Of a stretch of 54,694 nt of DNA, positions 24,684 through 34,026 are shown one piece after another. Location of the stretch: positions 1-54,694 of the forward strand of contig JACZJU010000175.1 in NCBI GenBank assembly GCA_014860395.1. The letters are read 5' to 3'. The notes beneath the pieces are model-generated. The model ran no database searches. It was not told where the DNA came from and saw only the letters and a program-made list of their open reading frames with translations. The stretch is from Burkholderiales bacterium. Its GTDB lineage: Bacteria > Pseudomonadota > Gammaproteobacteria > Burkholderiales > SG8-39. Each line of letters begins with the position of its first letter. Positions within the stretch are counted from its first letter, which is position 1. Position numbers and translations under genes: made by a program.

Positions 24684-26341
24684 CTTCCGCACAAGTTCCC
24701 GCACCCCGCATCCAGGTGCTCGGGTTGATCCCGCTGCAGCAGAAATTCGGGGCAATGGTCGCGCTCGCGGCCATCGTGGCGCTGCTCATCGGCGGATGGA
24801 TGTGGGGCCAGACCCCGGATTACCGCGTGCTCTACACCAATTTGTCCGACCGCGACGGCGGCGCGATCATCAACTCGCTGCAGCAGATGAACGTGCCTTA
24901 CAAATTCGCCGGCGGCGGCGCGCTGCTGGTGCCTGCCGACCAGGTTCACGAAATGCGCCTGCGTCTGGCCGGCCAGGGCCTGCCCAAGGGCGGTCTGGTC
25001 GGCTTCGAGGTGATGGAAACGCAGAAGCTGGGCACCAGCCAGTTCCAGGAGCAGGTCAATTACCAGCGCGCGCTCGAGGGCGAACTCGCGCGCTCGATCC
25101 AGTCGCTCTCGGCGGTGCAGGCCGCCCGCGTGCATCTGGCCATTTCCAAGCCTTCGGTGTTCGTGCGCGAGCAACAGAAGCCGAGCGCGTCGGTACTGCT
25201 CTCCCTGCATCCGGGCCGCAGCCTGGATTCCACCCAGGTCAGCGCGATCGTGCATCTGGTATCGAGCAGCATTCCGGAACTGCCGGTGAAAAACGTCACC
25301 GTGATCGACCAAAGCGGCAACCTGCTCACCTCCCAGGACGGCAGCAATGTCGGACTCGATCCGAGCCAGTTCAAATACCGGCGCGAAGTCGAGCAAAGCT
25401 TCGTCAAGCGCATCGAAGCCATCCTCGCCCCGATCACCGGCCCGCGCAACGTGCTCGCCCAGGTGACCGCGGATATGGATTTCACGCAGACCGAGAACGT
25501 CGCCGAAATCTACAGCCCGAACCAGTCAGCTCCGGCCGCCGTACGCAGCCAGCAGACGACCGAATCCAACGGCGGCAGCGCCGGCCAAGGGGCCTCCGGG
25601 GTGCCGGGCGCACTCAGCAATCAGCCGCCGGGCAACGCGACCGCGCCGATCAACGGGGCGCCGACGCCGGGGTCTGCGCCAGGGTCCGTGCCAGGCCAGC
25701 TTGCCGGGATCATTCCCGCACCGGGCACCGCTCCGGCTGTGGCGGGGGCGAGCGCTGTGTCCTCGCCTACGCGGCGCGACTCGACCATCAACTACGAGGT
25801 CGACAAGACCATCAGGCACACGCGCCAGGCCGTCGGCGCCATCAAGCGGCTGTCGGTAGCCGTGGTGGTCAACTACCGCAAGCTGACCGACGCGGACGGC
25901 AACGTCACGAACAAGCCGCTTTCCGCCGAGGAAATGACGCAGATCAACGCCCTGGTGAAGGAAGTCATGGGCTACAGCAAGGATCGCGGCGATTCGCTAA
26001 ACGTGACCAACAGCGCCTTCTCCGTGCCCGAAGTCGTGCCCGCCGAAGAGGTGCCGTTGTGGAAGCAGCCCGAGACCATCGCCACCGCCAAGGACGTCGG
26101 CCGCAACCTGCTGATCGCCGCCCTGGTGCTGTTCCTGGTCCTGGGGGTGCTGCGTCCGCTGCTCGCCAAGCTCGCCGAGGCGCCCCCGCCTCCACCCGTG
26201 CTGCCCGACGATGAATCAGCCGCGTCGGTGCAGCGCATCGCCGGCTACGACCAGAATCTGGACGCGGTGAAGCAGCTCGCGCGCAGCGAACCGGCGCTGG
26301 TCGCCAACGTCGTCAAGGAATGGGTGGCGCGCGATGAATGA
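24674..26341 (+). CDS. fliF: MS-ring protein FliF
   Basis: A 555-residue inner-membrane ring protein, the base on which the flagellum is built. Start at the ATG at 24674 (MAIASAQVPAPRIQVLG). The first membrane helix is MVALAAIVALLIGGW (about 30-50), the YscJ/FliF ring domains follow (YRVLYTNLSDRDGGAI, VQAARVHLAISKPSVF), then a Gly/Pro/Ala-rich stretch, a second helix (NLLIAALVLFLVLGVLRPLL) and a short C-terminal tail that binds FliG. The stop overlaps fliG by 8 bases. Confidence 0.97.
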   Translation: MAIASAQVPAPRIQVLGLIPLQQKFGAMVALAAIVALLIGGWMWGQTPDYRVLYTNLSDRDGGAIINSLQQMNVPYKFAGGGALLVPADQVHEMRLRLAGQGLPKGGLVGFEVMETQKLGTSQFQEQVNYQRALEGELARSIQSLSAVQAARVHLAISKPSVFVREQQKPSASVLLSLHPGRSLDSTQVSAIVHLVSSSIPELPVKNVTVIDQSGNLLTSQDGSNVGLDPSQFKYRREVEQSFVKRIEAILAPITGPRNVLAQVTADMDFTQTENVAEIYSPNQSAPAAVRSQQTTESNGGSAGQGASGVPGALSNQPPGNATAPINGAPTPGSAPGSVPGQLAGIIPAPGTAPAVAGASAVSSPTRRDSTINYEVDKTIRHTRQAVGAIKRLSVAVVVNYRKLTDADGNVTNKPLSAEEMTQINALVKEVMGYSKDRGDSLNVTNSAFSVPEVVPAEEVPLWKQPETIATAKDVGRNLLIAALVLFLVLGVLRPLLAKLAEAPPPPPVLPDDESAASVQRIAGYDQNLDAVKQLARSEPALVANVVKEWVARDE

Positions 26342-27329
26342 GGAAGGCATCGAGAAGGGCGCCATTTTGCTGCTGTCGCTGGGCGAGGAAGGCGCGAGCG
26401 AAGTGTTCAAACACCTGGGCCCGCGCGACGTGCAAAAACTCGGCAAGGCCATGTCCAACCTGCAGGGCGTCACCCGCGAAAAGGTCGAAAGCGTCCTCAG
26501 CGCATTTCGTCTGCGCGCCGAGGAGAAATCGCCCCTCGGCCTGAACTCGCGCGAGTACCTGCGCACGGTGCTCACCAAGGCGCTGGGCGACGACAAGGCG
26601 AGCAACCTCATCGACCGCATCATGCAAGGCGGCGATACCAGCGGCATCGATGGCCTGAAATGGATGGATTCGGCAGCGGTGGCCGAACTGATCAGAAACG
26701 AGCATCCGCAGATCATCGCCACCATCCTCGTGCACCTGGAGCGCGACCAGGCAAGCGAGATTCTGGCCCTGATGGTCGAGCGCCTGCGTAACGACGTGCT
26801 GCTGCGCATAGCGACGCTGGACGGCATCCAGCCCTCGGCGCTGCGCGAGTTGAACGACGTGCTGACCAAGCTGCTCTCGGGCAACAACAACATCAAGCAG
26901 GCGCCGATGGGCGGCGTGCGCGCAGCGGCCGAAATACTCAACTTCATGTCCGGCAGCGCCGAAAGCGGGCTCATCGAAAGCGTCAAGGAGTACGACGCCG
27001 ACCTGGCGCAGAAAATCCTCGACGAGATGTTCGTGTTCGAGAACCTGCTGGACATCGACGACCGCGGCATCCAGCTGCTGCTGCGCGAAATCCAGTCCGA
27101 ATCCCTGATCACCGCATTGAAAGGCTCCTCCGAGCCGCTGCGCGAAAAACTGTTCGGCAACATGTCGCAGCGCGCCGCCGAGATGCTGCGCGACGACCTG
27201 GATGCCAAGGGCCCGGTGCGCCTATCCGAAGTCGAGGCCGAGCAGAAGGAAATCCTAAAGATCGTGCGCCGCCTCGCCGACGAAGGCCAGATCTCGCTCG
27301 GCGGCAAGGGCGACGACGCCTATGTCTAG
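26334..27329 (+). CDS. fliG: Motor switch protein FliG
   Basis: A 331-residue rotor protein, the torque-bearing switch component. Family segments are KGAILLLSLGEEGASEVFKH, NEHPQIIATILVHLERDQA, the middle domain GGVRAAAEILNFMSGSAE and the C-terminal VFENLLDIDDRGIQLLLREI, with the charged stator-facing helix in SQRAAEMLRDDLDAKGPVR. It overlaps fliF before it and fliH after it by 8 bases each, so the three are tightly coupled. Confidence 0.98.
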   Translation: MNEEGIEKGAILLLSLGEEGASEVFKHLGPRDVQKLGKAMSNLQGVTREKVESVLSAFRLRAEEKSPLGLNSREYLRTVLTKALGDDKASNLIDRIMQGGDTSGIDGLKWMDSAAVAELIRNEHPQIIATILVHLERDQASEILALMVERLRNDVLLRIATLDGIQPSALRELNDVLTKLLSGNNNIKQAPMGGVRAAAEILNFMSGSAESGLIESVKEYDADLAQKILDEMFVFENLLDIDDRGIQLLLREIQSESLITALKGSSEPLREKLFGNMSQRAAEMLRDDLDAKGPVRLSEVEAEQKEILKIVRRLADEGQISLGGKGDDAYV

Positions 27330-27960
27330 TACCGCCATCCCGAAAGAGCAGCTCACCGCGTACCAGCGCTGGGAGCTCGACACGTTCGACGCCCCGACGG
27401 AAGTCCCCTCGGGGGGCGCGCGCAAGAAAAACGACAAGGCCCCGATTCTGCCGACCGCGGCGCAGCTCGAACGCCTGCATCAGCAGGCGCACGAGGAAGG
27501 TTACGCCGCCGGCATGCGCGAAGGCAGCGAGCGCGCTGCCGCCGAAGCACTGCGGCTGCGGCAGATCGTCGCCGCGCTGGCCGAGGAATCGCGCCATTTC
27601 GACCAGGGCGTCGCCGACGAACTGCTGCAACTCGGTCTGGCGATCAGCAAACAGGTGCTGCGGCACGCGCTCGCGCTGCGCCCCGAATTGATCCTCGCTG
27701 TCGTCAACGAGGTGATCGGTCAGCTGCCGCTTTCGCATCAGCGCGCGCACCTGATCCTGCATCCGGAGGACGCGACGCTGGTGCGCCAGAGCCTGGGCGA
27801 GCGCCTGCAGCAGTCGGGCTGGGAAATCATCGAAAACGCCGAAATCAGCCGCGGCGGCTGCCGCCTGGAGGCGCCAGAGTGCGATATCGACGCGACGCTC
27901 GAGCGCCGCTGGCAGCGCGTGGTCGAGGCGATCGGGAACGGGCATGCCTGGCTCGAATGA
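27322..27960 (+). CDS. fliH: Export apparatus regulator FliH
   Basis: A 212-residue peripheral stator of the FliI ATPase. It has a charged N-terminus, a helical [16 protein letters not shown] region with a GxxxG-like pattern, and a C-terminal domain similar to the V/F-type ATPase peripheral stalk ([55 protein letters not shown]). It overlaps fliG by 8 bases and fliI by 17. Confidence 0.95.
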   Translation: MSSTAIPKEQLTAYQRWELDTFDAPTEVPSGGARKKNDKAPILPTAAQLERLHQQAHEEGYAAGMREGSERAAAEALRLRQIVAALAEESRHFDQGVADELLQLGLAISKQVLRHALALRPELILAVVNEVIGQLPLSHQRAHLILHPEDATLVRQSLGERLQQSGWEIIENAEISRGGCRLEAPECDIDATLERRWQRVVEAIGNGHAWLE

Positions 27961-29386
27961 ATTTGCATTCGAGCAGCGCAACGAGCGCTGGCGCAGTTTC
28001 CTGCGCGACTGCAACGAACTGGTGACGCAGACCAGTCCGGTGCAGGTGAGCGGCCGCCTCACCCGCGTCGCCGGACTGGTGATGGAAGCCACCGGCCTGA
28101 AGCTCGCCGTCGGCAGTGGCTGCTCGGTGGAGCTGCCCAACGGCAGCAGCGTCGATGCCGAGGTGGTCGGCTTCTCCGGCGACAAACTGTTCCTGATGCC
28201 TGCCAATGACGTCTATGGACTGGTTCCGGGCGCGAAGGTGGTTCCGATCGAAATTGCGCAGCCCCTGCCCAAGAACGGCAGCGCCATCCGTCCGCGGCGG
28301 CGCGGCTCGGATCGCGCCAAGCACATTCCCGTCGGCGACGCCCTGCTCGGGCGCGTGCTCGACGGCGCCGGGCGTCCATTGGACCGCCTCGGACCCCTGG
28401 TCGGCGCGCACAACGCACCGCTGCAGAATCGCCCTTTCAACCCGCTGGAACGCATGCCTATCACCCACGCGCTGGATGTGGGCGTGCGCTCGATCAACGC
28501 GCTCTTGACCGTGGGCCGGGGCCAGCGCATGGGGCTTTTCGCCGGCAGCGGCGTGGGCAAGAGCGTGCTGCTCGGCATGATGGCGCGCTATACCAGTGCG
28601 GACGTCATCGTGGTCGGGCTCATCGGCGAACGCGGCCGCGAAGTGAAGGAATTCATCGAAGACATACTCGGGCCCGAGGGCCTCGCGCGCTCGGTAGTGG
28701 TCGCAGCACCCGCGGACACCAACCCGCTGATGCGCCTGCAGGGCGCCGCCTACGCCACTTCCATCGCCGAGCATTTCCGCGACCAGGGCAAGCACGTGCT
28801 CCTGATCATGGACTCGCTCACGCGCTTCGCCATGGCGCAGCGCGAGATCGCGCTGGCGATCGGCGAGCCGCCGGTCACCAAGGGCTATCCGCCCTCGGTA
28901 TTCGCGAAACTGCCGCAACTGGTGGAGCGCGCCGGCAACGGCAACGAGGGCGGCGGCTCGATCACAGCTTTTTACACCGTGCTGGTCGAAGGCGACGACC
29001 TGCAGGATCCGATCGCCGACAGCGTGCGCGCCATTCTCGACGGCCACATCGTGCTCGGGCGTGCGCTGGCCGATCAGGGGCACTACCCCGCCATCGACAT
29101 CGAGGCCTCGATCAGCCGCGTCCTGCCCAACCTGGTGAGCCCGCAACAGCTGGACCTGGTGCGCCGCTTCAGGTCGCTTAACGCGCGTTACCAGCGCAGC
29201 CGCGACCTGATCAGCGTCGGCGCCTACGCGAGCGGCCACGACCCTGCCCTGGACGAGGCGATCCAGATGCAGCCGTTCCTCGAGCGCTTCCTGCAGCAGG
29301 GCATGCGCGAATGCCAGCCTTATGCCGGCAGCGTCAGCCAGCTCGAAGCCCTGTTCCCTGCGGAAAACCTGCCGTTAACTCATTGA
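27944..29386 (+). CDS. fliI: Flagellar export ATPase FliI
   Basis: A 480-residue ATPase that feeds substrates to the export gate. Walker A is [11 protein letters not shown] (about 198-208), Walker B is in [13 protein letters not shown], and the family stretch [20 protein letters not shown] follows. [16 protein letters not shown] contains the catalytic glutamate region. It resembles the F1 beta subunit. It overlaps fliH and is followed by fliJ after 21 bases. Confidence 0.98.
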   Translation: MPGSNEFAFEQRNERWRSFLRDCNELVTQTSPVQVSGRLTRVAGLVMEATGLKLAVGSGCSVELPNGSSVDAEVVGFSGDKLFLMPANDVYGLVPGAKVVPIEIAQPLPKNGSAIRPRRRGSDRAKHIPVGDALLGRVLDGAGRPLDRLGPLVGAHNAPLQNRPFNPLERMPITHALDVGVRSINALLTVGRGQRMGLFAGSGVGKSVLLGMMARYTSADVIVVGLIGERGREVKEFIEDILGPEGLARSVVVAAPADTNPLMRLQGAAYATSIAEHFRDQGKHVLLIMDSLTRFAMAQREIALAIGEPPVTKGYPPSVFAKLPQLVERAGNGNEGGGSITAFYTVLVEGDDLQDPIADSVRAILDGHIVLGRALADQGHYPAIDIEASISRVLPNLVSPQQLDLVRRFRSLNARYQRSRDLISVGAYASGHDPALDEAIQMQPFLERFLQQGMRECQPYAGSVSQLEALFPAENLPLTH

Positions 29387-29407
29387 TGACCGAAAAAGAG
29401 GAAAACC

Positions 29408-29860
29408 ATGGCCAAGCCCTTTCCCTTACAGATTTTGCTCAACCTGGCGCAAGAAGGCAGCGATGCCGCCGCCGTGCAATTGGGCGTCGTCAACGGCCAT
29501 GACCGGGACATGCAAAAGCGCCTGCAACTGCTGCTCGAATACCGCAGCGAATACAGCACGCGCCTCACCAACGTCACCAAGACCGGCACGCACAGCATGG
29601 ACTTGCGCAATTTCCGCGAATTCATGGACAAGATCGATGTCGCCATCGAGCAGCAACGCCAGCTCGTAGCCGCGGCCAAGCGCGAGGTGGAAACCGGCCA
29701 GATCCACTGGCACAAGCAGCAGCGCAAGCTCAAATCCTTCGATACCCTCTCCCAGCGCCATCGCTCGGCGGAGCGCAAAACCGAGGCGCGCCAGGAACAG
29801 AAAGAACAAGACGATTTCGCGCTGAGGGGTTTTCTCAGCCAGCGCGCAATACTGGGCTAG
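29408..29860 (+). CDS. fliJ: FliJ export chaperone/ATPase stalk
   Basis: A 150-residue coiled-coil protein that inserts into the FliI hexamer like the gamma subunit of F1. The pattern is the usual one (LQLLLEYRSEYSTRL, RNFREFMDKIDVAIEQQRQ, ALRGFLSQRAILG). The start has GAGGAAAA upstream. Downstream is a sigma-54 promoter and a pair of inverted R1 elements, so the operon is divided here. Confidence 0.95.
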   Translation: MAKPFPLQILLNLAQEGSDAAAVQLGVVNGHDRDMQKRLQLLLEYRSEYSTRLTNVTKTGTHSMDLRNFREFMDKIDVAIEQQRQLVAAAKREVETGQIHWHKQQRKLKSFDTLSQRHRSAERKTEARQEQKEQDDFALRGFLSQRAILG

Positions 29861-29872
29861 GCACCCCCCCCG

Positions 29873-29890
29873 TTGGCACGTTGTTTGCAT
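29873..29890 (+). promoter_or_regulatory. Sigma-54 promoter in the fliJ-fliK gap
   Basis: TTGGCACG-TTGT-TTGCAT matches the consensus at every key base. The -24 GG and -12 GC are 10 bases apart. Initiation would fall near 29900, at the first base of R1 copy B1. Confidence 0.9.
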
Positions 29891-29895
29891 TGAGT

Positions 29896-29950
29896 TCCAG
29901 GGGAGTATGAGGGGAGGCATCCCCCCTCAGGTTGAAATGTACTCTTAGAG
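29896..29950 (+). repeat. R1 intergenic element, copy B1
   Basis: Core AGGGGAGTATGAGGGGAGGC (29899-29918) and a CCCCCCTCAG return arm. Its 25-bp segment 29899-29923 is inverted, with one mismatch, at 29967-29991, forming a large hairpin with copy B2. It starts about where the sigma-54 transcript should start. Confidence 0.75.
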
Positions 29951-29966
29951 TGTGTTTCAAAATGAC

Positions 29967-30035
29967 GGGATGCCTCCACTCATACTCCCCTAAATTGGAT
30001 GGTCGCAAAATTCATTTTGCAACGAGTTCTTAGAC
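29967..30035 (-). repeat. R1 intergenic element, copy B2 (inverted)
   Basis: Reverse complement of the B1 core plus a perfect hairpin GCAAAAT-TC-ATTTTGC (30005-30020). AACGAGTTCTTAGA follows, then the fliK ribosome binding site. The B1-B2 pair fills the 187-base fliJ-fliK gap. Confidence 0.75.
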
Positions 30036-30047
30036 GAAGGATCTATC

Positions 30048-31307
30048 TTGACGGACCTCAACATTGCTCTACCCTCTCCTGCCCCGGTCACCGGCGTGCG
30101 CCCACTGTTGCGCGCCGCCCCTGGCCGCGAAGACCCGACGATGTCAGGTGCGAGTGCGTTCCAGGACGCATTGGCGCTGGAACTGGGCTTGGGGCTGGAC
30201 GGGTTCACGCTCCCCCTGGGCGTCGGCATTCCCACCGCGGCGATAGGCGATGACAGCCTGAAATCCACCGATGACAAGTCTCAAGTCACCCTCGCCGCCG
30301 ATGCGTCCTCGGGGGCAGTTTTGGCCGGCATACCTCTATTGCCCCTGTTGCCAGGGCAGGCGTTAGCGCCGAACGCGACCGGACCCGCCGGGCTTGCCCC
30401 GGATTCACTCCAGGATCCGCTGCTGGCGAACAAGCCGGCGCAATCCAGAACCAGACCGGGCTTGCCTGTAGCCGCAGCTGCAACAGCGGCAGATTTTGCC
30501 GCACCCGGCAAGATTTCCGCCGCCGTCGCCGGCGAAATTGCGCGCAGGGCTCCAGGCCAATGGTCTGAATTGCCCCAGCCTGCTACCGTGGGTGCGGCCG
30601 ATCCTGCACTCGCCGGCAAGTCTACGCGCGCCGGTGCCGGGGAGATTGTTCCTGGCACGGCTGCGCGCAAATCCGGACTGTCGACGCCCGTCGCCTCGGC
30701 CGCCGCGGAGCTTGCTGCATCCGCCAAATTCTCCGCCACCGCAGAAGGCGAAATCCGGCGCGACGTCGCGTTCGCCGCCAGTCTGCTGGAGCGGCACAAA
30801 GCCGCGCCGACACCGGCACCGGCGGCGGCAACGCATATCGGCGCCGCCGCACCGTCCCAGGCCACGCAAGCGAGCGTCGCCACGATCCAGGCGCAGGTGG
30901 GGGCACAAGGCTGGGATCAAGGCCTGGGCGACAAGCTGGTATGGATGGCCGGACAAAAGCAGCAGGTGGCGGAACTGCACCTGAATCCGCCCGATCTCGG
31001 ACCGCTGAAAATCACGCTCACCCTCAACCATGAGCATGCGAGCGCACAGTTCGTCTCCGCCCATGCCCAGGTGCGCGATGCGATCGAGACGGCCATGCCG
31101 CGGCTGCGCGAAATGCTCGCCGACAGCGGCATCACCCTGGGCAACACCAGCGTCGGCACCGACGCATTTCGCGAGCAGGCGCAGCCCCAGCAGGAGCCGC
31201 GCGCATACTCTGGCGCGCCCGCCGCCGCGACAGCGGATTCCGGCGCCGTTTCGCACGGGGAGCAACTGCTGCGCCGCGCACGCGGATTGGTCGACACCTT
31301 CGCGTGA
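30048..31307 (+). CDS. fliK: Hook-length control protein FliK
   Basis: A 419-residue secreted ruler. The start is TTG with GAAGG upstream. The N-terminal two thirds are Ala/Pro-rich and disordered. The C-terminal Flg_hook domain contains KQQVAELHLNPPDLGPLKIT, LNHEHASAQFVSAHAQVRDA and PRLREMLADSGITLGNTSV, the core that contacts FlhB to switch export specificity. It lies in the standard fliJ-fliK-fliL order and is downstream of a sigma-54 promoter. Confidence 0.95.
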   Translation: MTDLNIALPSPAPVTGVRPLLRAAPGREDPTMSGASAFQDALALELGLGLDGFTLPLGVGIPTAAIGDDSLKSTDDKSQVTLAADASSGAVLAGIPLLPLLPGQALAPNATGPAGLAPDSLQDPLLANKPAQSRTRPGLPVAAAATAADFAAPGKISAAVAGEIARRAPGQWSELPQPATVGAADPALAGKSTRAGAGEIVPGTAARKSGLSTPVASAAAELAASAKFSATAEGEIRRDVAFAASLLERHKAAPTPAPAAATHIGAAAPSQATQASVATIQAQVGAQGWDQGLGDKLVWMAGQKQQVAELHLNPPDLGPLKITLTLNHEHASAQFVSAHAQVRDAIETAMPRLREMLADSGITLGNTSVGTDAFREQAQPQQEPRAYSGAPAAATADSGAVSHGEQLLRRARGLVDTFA

Positions 31308-31434
31308 TTCGCCCGCGCGCGAGCGGCAGCTTGAGCAAAAGCGCGATCTGAAGGATATTCACCTATCTGTTTCGCACGGCGCGCGAGCTGCACATCGCTA
31401 ATAATTCACGCATACTCGATGGCACAGGCATAGC

Positions 31435-32007
31435 ATGGCAACCACCGCGACTAAGCAACCCAAGACCGCCCCGAAAACTTCGGCCAAGCAGGAACCAGAC
31501 GCCGGCGCCGAAGACGCCGCAGCGCCGAAGAAAAAGCGCAGCCTGCTGAAGATCGCGTTGTTGCTGACGCCGCTGCTTGCGATTGCCGGAGGCGGAGCTT
31601 TCTATTTCCTCCAGGGCGAGCAGCCGGCCGCGGTGGGCAAGCATGGGGCCGCCAAGGGCGCGAAGGCCGCCAATCAGGAGCCTGCGAAGCCGCCGGTATT
31701 CGTGACGCTGGAACCTTTCACCGTCAACCTGCAGTACGGAGATTCTTCCTCCCAATATCTGCAAGTGGGGTTGGTGCTCAAGATCACCGACGACACCGTT
31801 GCCGAAGCGATCAAGCTGTACATGCCGGAGATCCGCAACCGCGTGCTGCTGCTGCTCTCGAGCAAGAGCGCGAGCGATCTCGCCACTGCTGAAGGCAAGA
31901 AGACGCTCAGCACCGAACTCGCGCACGAGATCCTGCAGCCCCTGACCGGCAAAGTGCCAGCGAAGGGGCTGGACAGCGTGCTGTTCACTTCGTTCGTGAT
32001 CCAGTAG
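31435..32007 (+). CDS. fliL: Basal body-associated protein FliL
   Basis: A 190-residue single-pass inner-membrane protein. A charged Ala/Lys N-terminus (KKKRSLLK) precedes the helix IALLLTPLLAIAGGGAFYFL, then a periplasmic domain (PVFVTLEPFTVNLQY, YLQVGLVLKITDDT, EIRNRVLLLLSSKSASDL). FliL forms rings around stators and supports torque. It ends 5 bases before fliM. The 127-base gap to fliK holds no other gene. Confidence 0.95.
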   Translation: MATTATKQPKTAPKTSAKQEPDAGAEDAAAPKKKRSLLKIALLLTPLLAIAGGGAFYFLQGEQPAAVGKHGAAKGAKAANQEPAKPPVFVTLEPFTVNLQYGDSSSQYLQVGLVLKITDDTVAEAIKLYMPEIRNRVLLLLSSKSASDLATAEGKKTLSTELAHEILQPLTGKVPAKGLDSVLFTSFVIQ

Positions 32008-32012
32008 CGGCG

Positions 32013-32990
32013 ATGGGCCAGGATTTTCTCTCCCAGGACGAGGTCGATGCCCTGCTCAAGGGCGTCACCGGGGAGGCTGACGAGGTCGAGGCCGCGGCTG
32101 AAGTCGAGGGCGTGCGACCCTACAATCTCGCAACGCAGGAACGCATCGTGCGCGGGCGCATGCCGACCCTGGAGATCATCAACGAACGCTTCGCCCGCCA
32201 GATGCGCCTCGGCCTGTTCAATTTCATGCGCCGCACCGCGGAAATTTCAGTCGGCCCGATCCGCATCATCAAGTACAACGAATTCATCCGCAACCTGGTG
32301 GTCCCGACGAATCTGAACCTGGTGCAGGCCAAGCCGCTGCGCGGCACGGCGCTGTTCATCTTCGATCCCAATCTGGTGTTCCTGATCGTCGACAACCTGT
32401 TCGGCGGGGACGGCAGATTTCACACCCGCGTCGAGGGCCGCGACTTCACCCAGACCGAACAGCGCATCATCCAGCGCCTGCTCGCCGTGGTGTTCGAGGA
32501 ATACCAGAAATCCTGGAAGCCGGTGTACGAATTGAAATTCGAGTACATGCGCTCGGAGATGAACACGCAGTTCGCCAACATCGCCACGCCCAACGAAGTG
32601 GTGGTGGTGACCACGTACAACATCGAATTCGGCCCCACCTCCGGCGAGTTCCACATCTGCATGCCCTACGCCATGATCGAGCCGGTGCGCGACCTGCTCT
32701 ACAGCAGCATGCAGGGCGATCACCTCGAAGTGGACAAGCGCTGGCTGCGCCTGCTGGCGCAGCAGGTGCAGACGGCGGAAGTCGAGCTCACCGCCGTCCT
32801 CGGACGCTCGGCGGTGACGTTCAACCAGATACTCAAGATGAAGGCCGGCGACGTGATAGCGCTAGACATTCCAGAGGCCATTACTGCCGCCGTCGATGGG
32901 GTGCCGGTGATGGAATGCCATTACGGGCTGTTCAACGGCCAGTACGCGCTCAAGGTCGAGAAAATGCTGGGCGGGGCAGCCAGTGAGTAA
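32013..32990 (+). CDS. fliM: Motor switch protein FliM
   Basis: A 325-residue C-ring protein. The N-terminal peptide MGQDFLSQDEVDALLKGV is the CheY-P binding segment. The CheC-like middle domain (about 45-230) contains GRMPTLEIINERFARQMR, and the C-terminal SpoA domain contains VELTAVLGRSAVTFNQIL. With CheY at 2292 this completes the chemotaxis output path. Confidence 0.98.
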   Translation: MGQDFLSQDEVDALLKGVTGEADEVEAAAEVEGVRPYNLATQERIVRGRMPTLEIINERFARQMRLGLFNFMRRTAEISVGPIRIIKYNEFIRNLVVPTNLNLVQAKPLRGTALFIFDPNLVFLIVDNLFGGDGRFHTRVEGRDFTQTEQRIIQRLLAVVFEEYQKSWKPVYELKFEYMRSEMNTQFANIATPNEVVVVTTYNIEFGPTSGEFHICMPYAMIEPVRDLLYSSMQGDHLEVDKRWLRLLAQQVQTAEVELTAVLGRSAVTFNQILKMKAGDVIALDIPEAITAAVDGVPVMECHYGLFNGQYALKVEKMLGGAASE

Positions 32991-33062
32991 GAGGGGATGC
33001 GCCGCGAAGCAAGTCCCCGCGGGGGATTGTCCCTCCTATTGAAATAGGCTCTAAATGCCGGG

Positions 33063-33136
33063 CCGTTGCGGATTTTCCGCGACGGTCCCTGAGTCATGGA
33101 AGCATGAGGGGAGGTTTTCCCTCATCTTGTAACGAG
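33063..33136 (+). repeat. R1 intergenic element, copy D
   Basis: First stem CCGTTGCGGA/TCCGCGACGG (33063-33085), the core GGAAGCATGAGGGGAGG, second stem ATGAGGG/CCCTCAT (33104-33125), tail CTTGTAACGAGCTC running into the fliN ribosome binding site. Sense orientation, in the fliM-fliN gap. Confidence 0.8.
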
Positions 33137-33154
33137 CTCTGAGAGGAGATGAAC

Positions 33155-33583
33155 ATGGGCGAAATCGCGGAACAAGCAGAGGTCAGCGCCGACGACTGGG
33201 GCGCGGCGATGCAGGAGCAGACGGCAACGACGAGCGCCGCACCCGCCGCGGGCGACGCCTCGCCGGCGCAGATATTCGAACAATTCACCTCCAGCGGCGC
33301 CAGCACCGGCGAGGGCCAGCGTACCGACCTGGACATGATCCTCGACATTCCGGTGCAATTGGAGGTGCAACTGGGGCGCACCAAGATCGCGATCAAGAAT
33401 CTGCTGCAACTCGCGCAAGGTTCGGTGGTCGAGCTCGACGGCATGGCGGGCGAGCCGATGGAGGTCCTGGTCAACGGTTGCCTGATTGCGCAAGGCGAGG
33501 TGGTAGTGGTGAACGACAAGTTCGGCATTCGCCTCACCGACGTCGTCACGCCGTCCGAACGCATTCGCAAGCTGAACCGATAG
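33155..33583 (+). CDS. fliN: Motor switch protein FliN
   Basis: A 142-residue C-ring protein. The N-terminal 50 residues are acidic and flexible; the SpoA domain follows ([58 protein letters not shown]). An ATG also occurs at 33149, but GAGGAG is seven bases before 33155, so that start is preferred. It is preceded by R1 copy D, a gap unusual between fliM and fliN. Confidence 0.95.
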   Translation: MGEIAEQAEVSADDWGAAMQEQTATTSAAPAAGDASPAQIFEQFTSSGASTGEGQRTDLDMILDIPVQLEVQLGRTKIAIKNLLQLAQGSVVELDGMAGEPMEVLVNGCLIAQGEVVVVNDKFGIRLTDVVTPSERIRKLNR

Positions 33584-33588
33584 CCGCA

Positions 33589-34026
33589 ATGCCAAGGTCT
33601 GGTTGCCGCGTCGGTGCGCTCGCCTTCTTCAGCCTCTGTCTGGACAGCGCCGTTGCCGCCGCACCAGCGGCGGGCGCCGCCACGTCCATGCCCGCGGGCA
33701 GCATCGTTCAAGCCCTGGTCGGCCTCGCGGCGGTACTTGCGCTGGTCGCCGCCCTGGCCTGGCTGCTGAAACGGTATTCCGGCCTGCGCGGGACCGGCAC
33801 CGGGCTGATCCGCGTCATCGGTGGCGCCCCCGTCGGCCAGCGCGAGCGTATCGTGCTGGTCGAGGTTGGCAGCACCTGGCTATTGGTCGGCGTCGCCCCC
33901 GGCCAGGTGCGCGCCCTGCACACCATGCCCAAGAGCGAATCGGCGACCCTGCCCGAGGCGCCGCAAGCTGCGGACCCGGGTTTCGCGAGCCGGCTGCGCC
34001 GGATGCTGGAAAAAACCCAATCATGA
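33589..34026 (+). CDS. fliO: Export apparatus protein FliO
   Basis: A 145-residue membrane protein that helps FliP assemble. A signal-like N-terminus ([19 protein letters not shown]) precedes a membrane helix ([19 protein letters not shown]) and a cytoplasmic domain ([20 protein letters not shown]). FliO is poorly conserved; the position between fliN and fliP supports the call. Its stop overlaps the fliP ATG by 4 bases. Confidence 0.9.
   Translation: MPRSGCRVGALAFFSLCLDSAVAAAPAAGAATSMPAGSIVQALVGLAAVLALVAALAWLLKRYSGLRGTGTGLIRVIGGAPVGQRERIVLVEVGSTWLLVGVAPGQVRALHTMPKSESATLPEAPQAADPGFASRLRRMLEKTQS

Noticed and set aside
31420..31436. Sigma-54-like TGGCACA-GGCA-TAGCA before fliL
   Set aside because: Spacing is right but the -12 box touches the fliL ATG, so transcription would start inside the gene.
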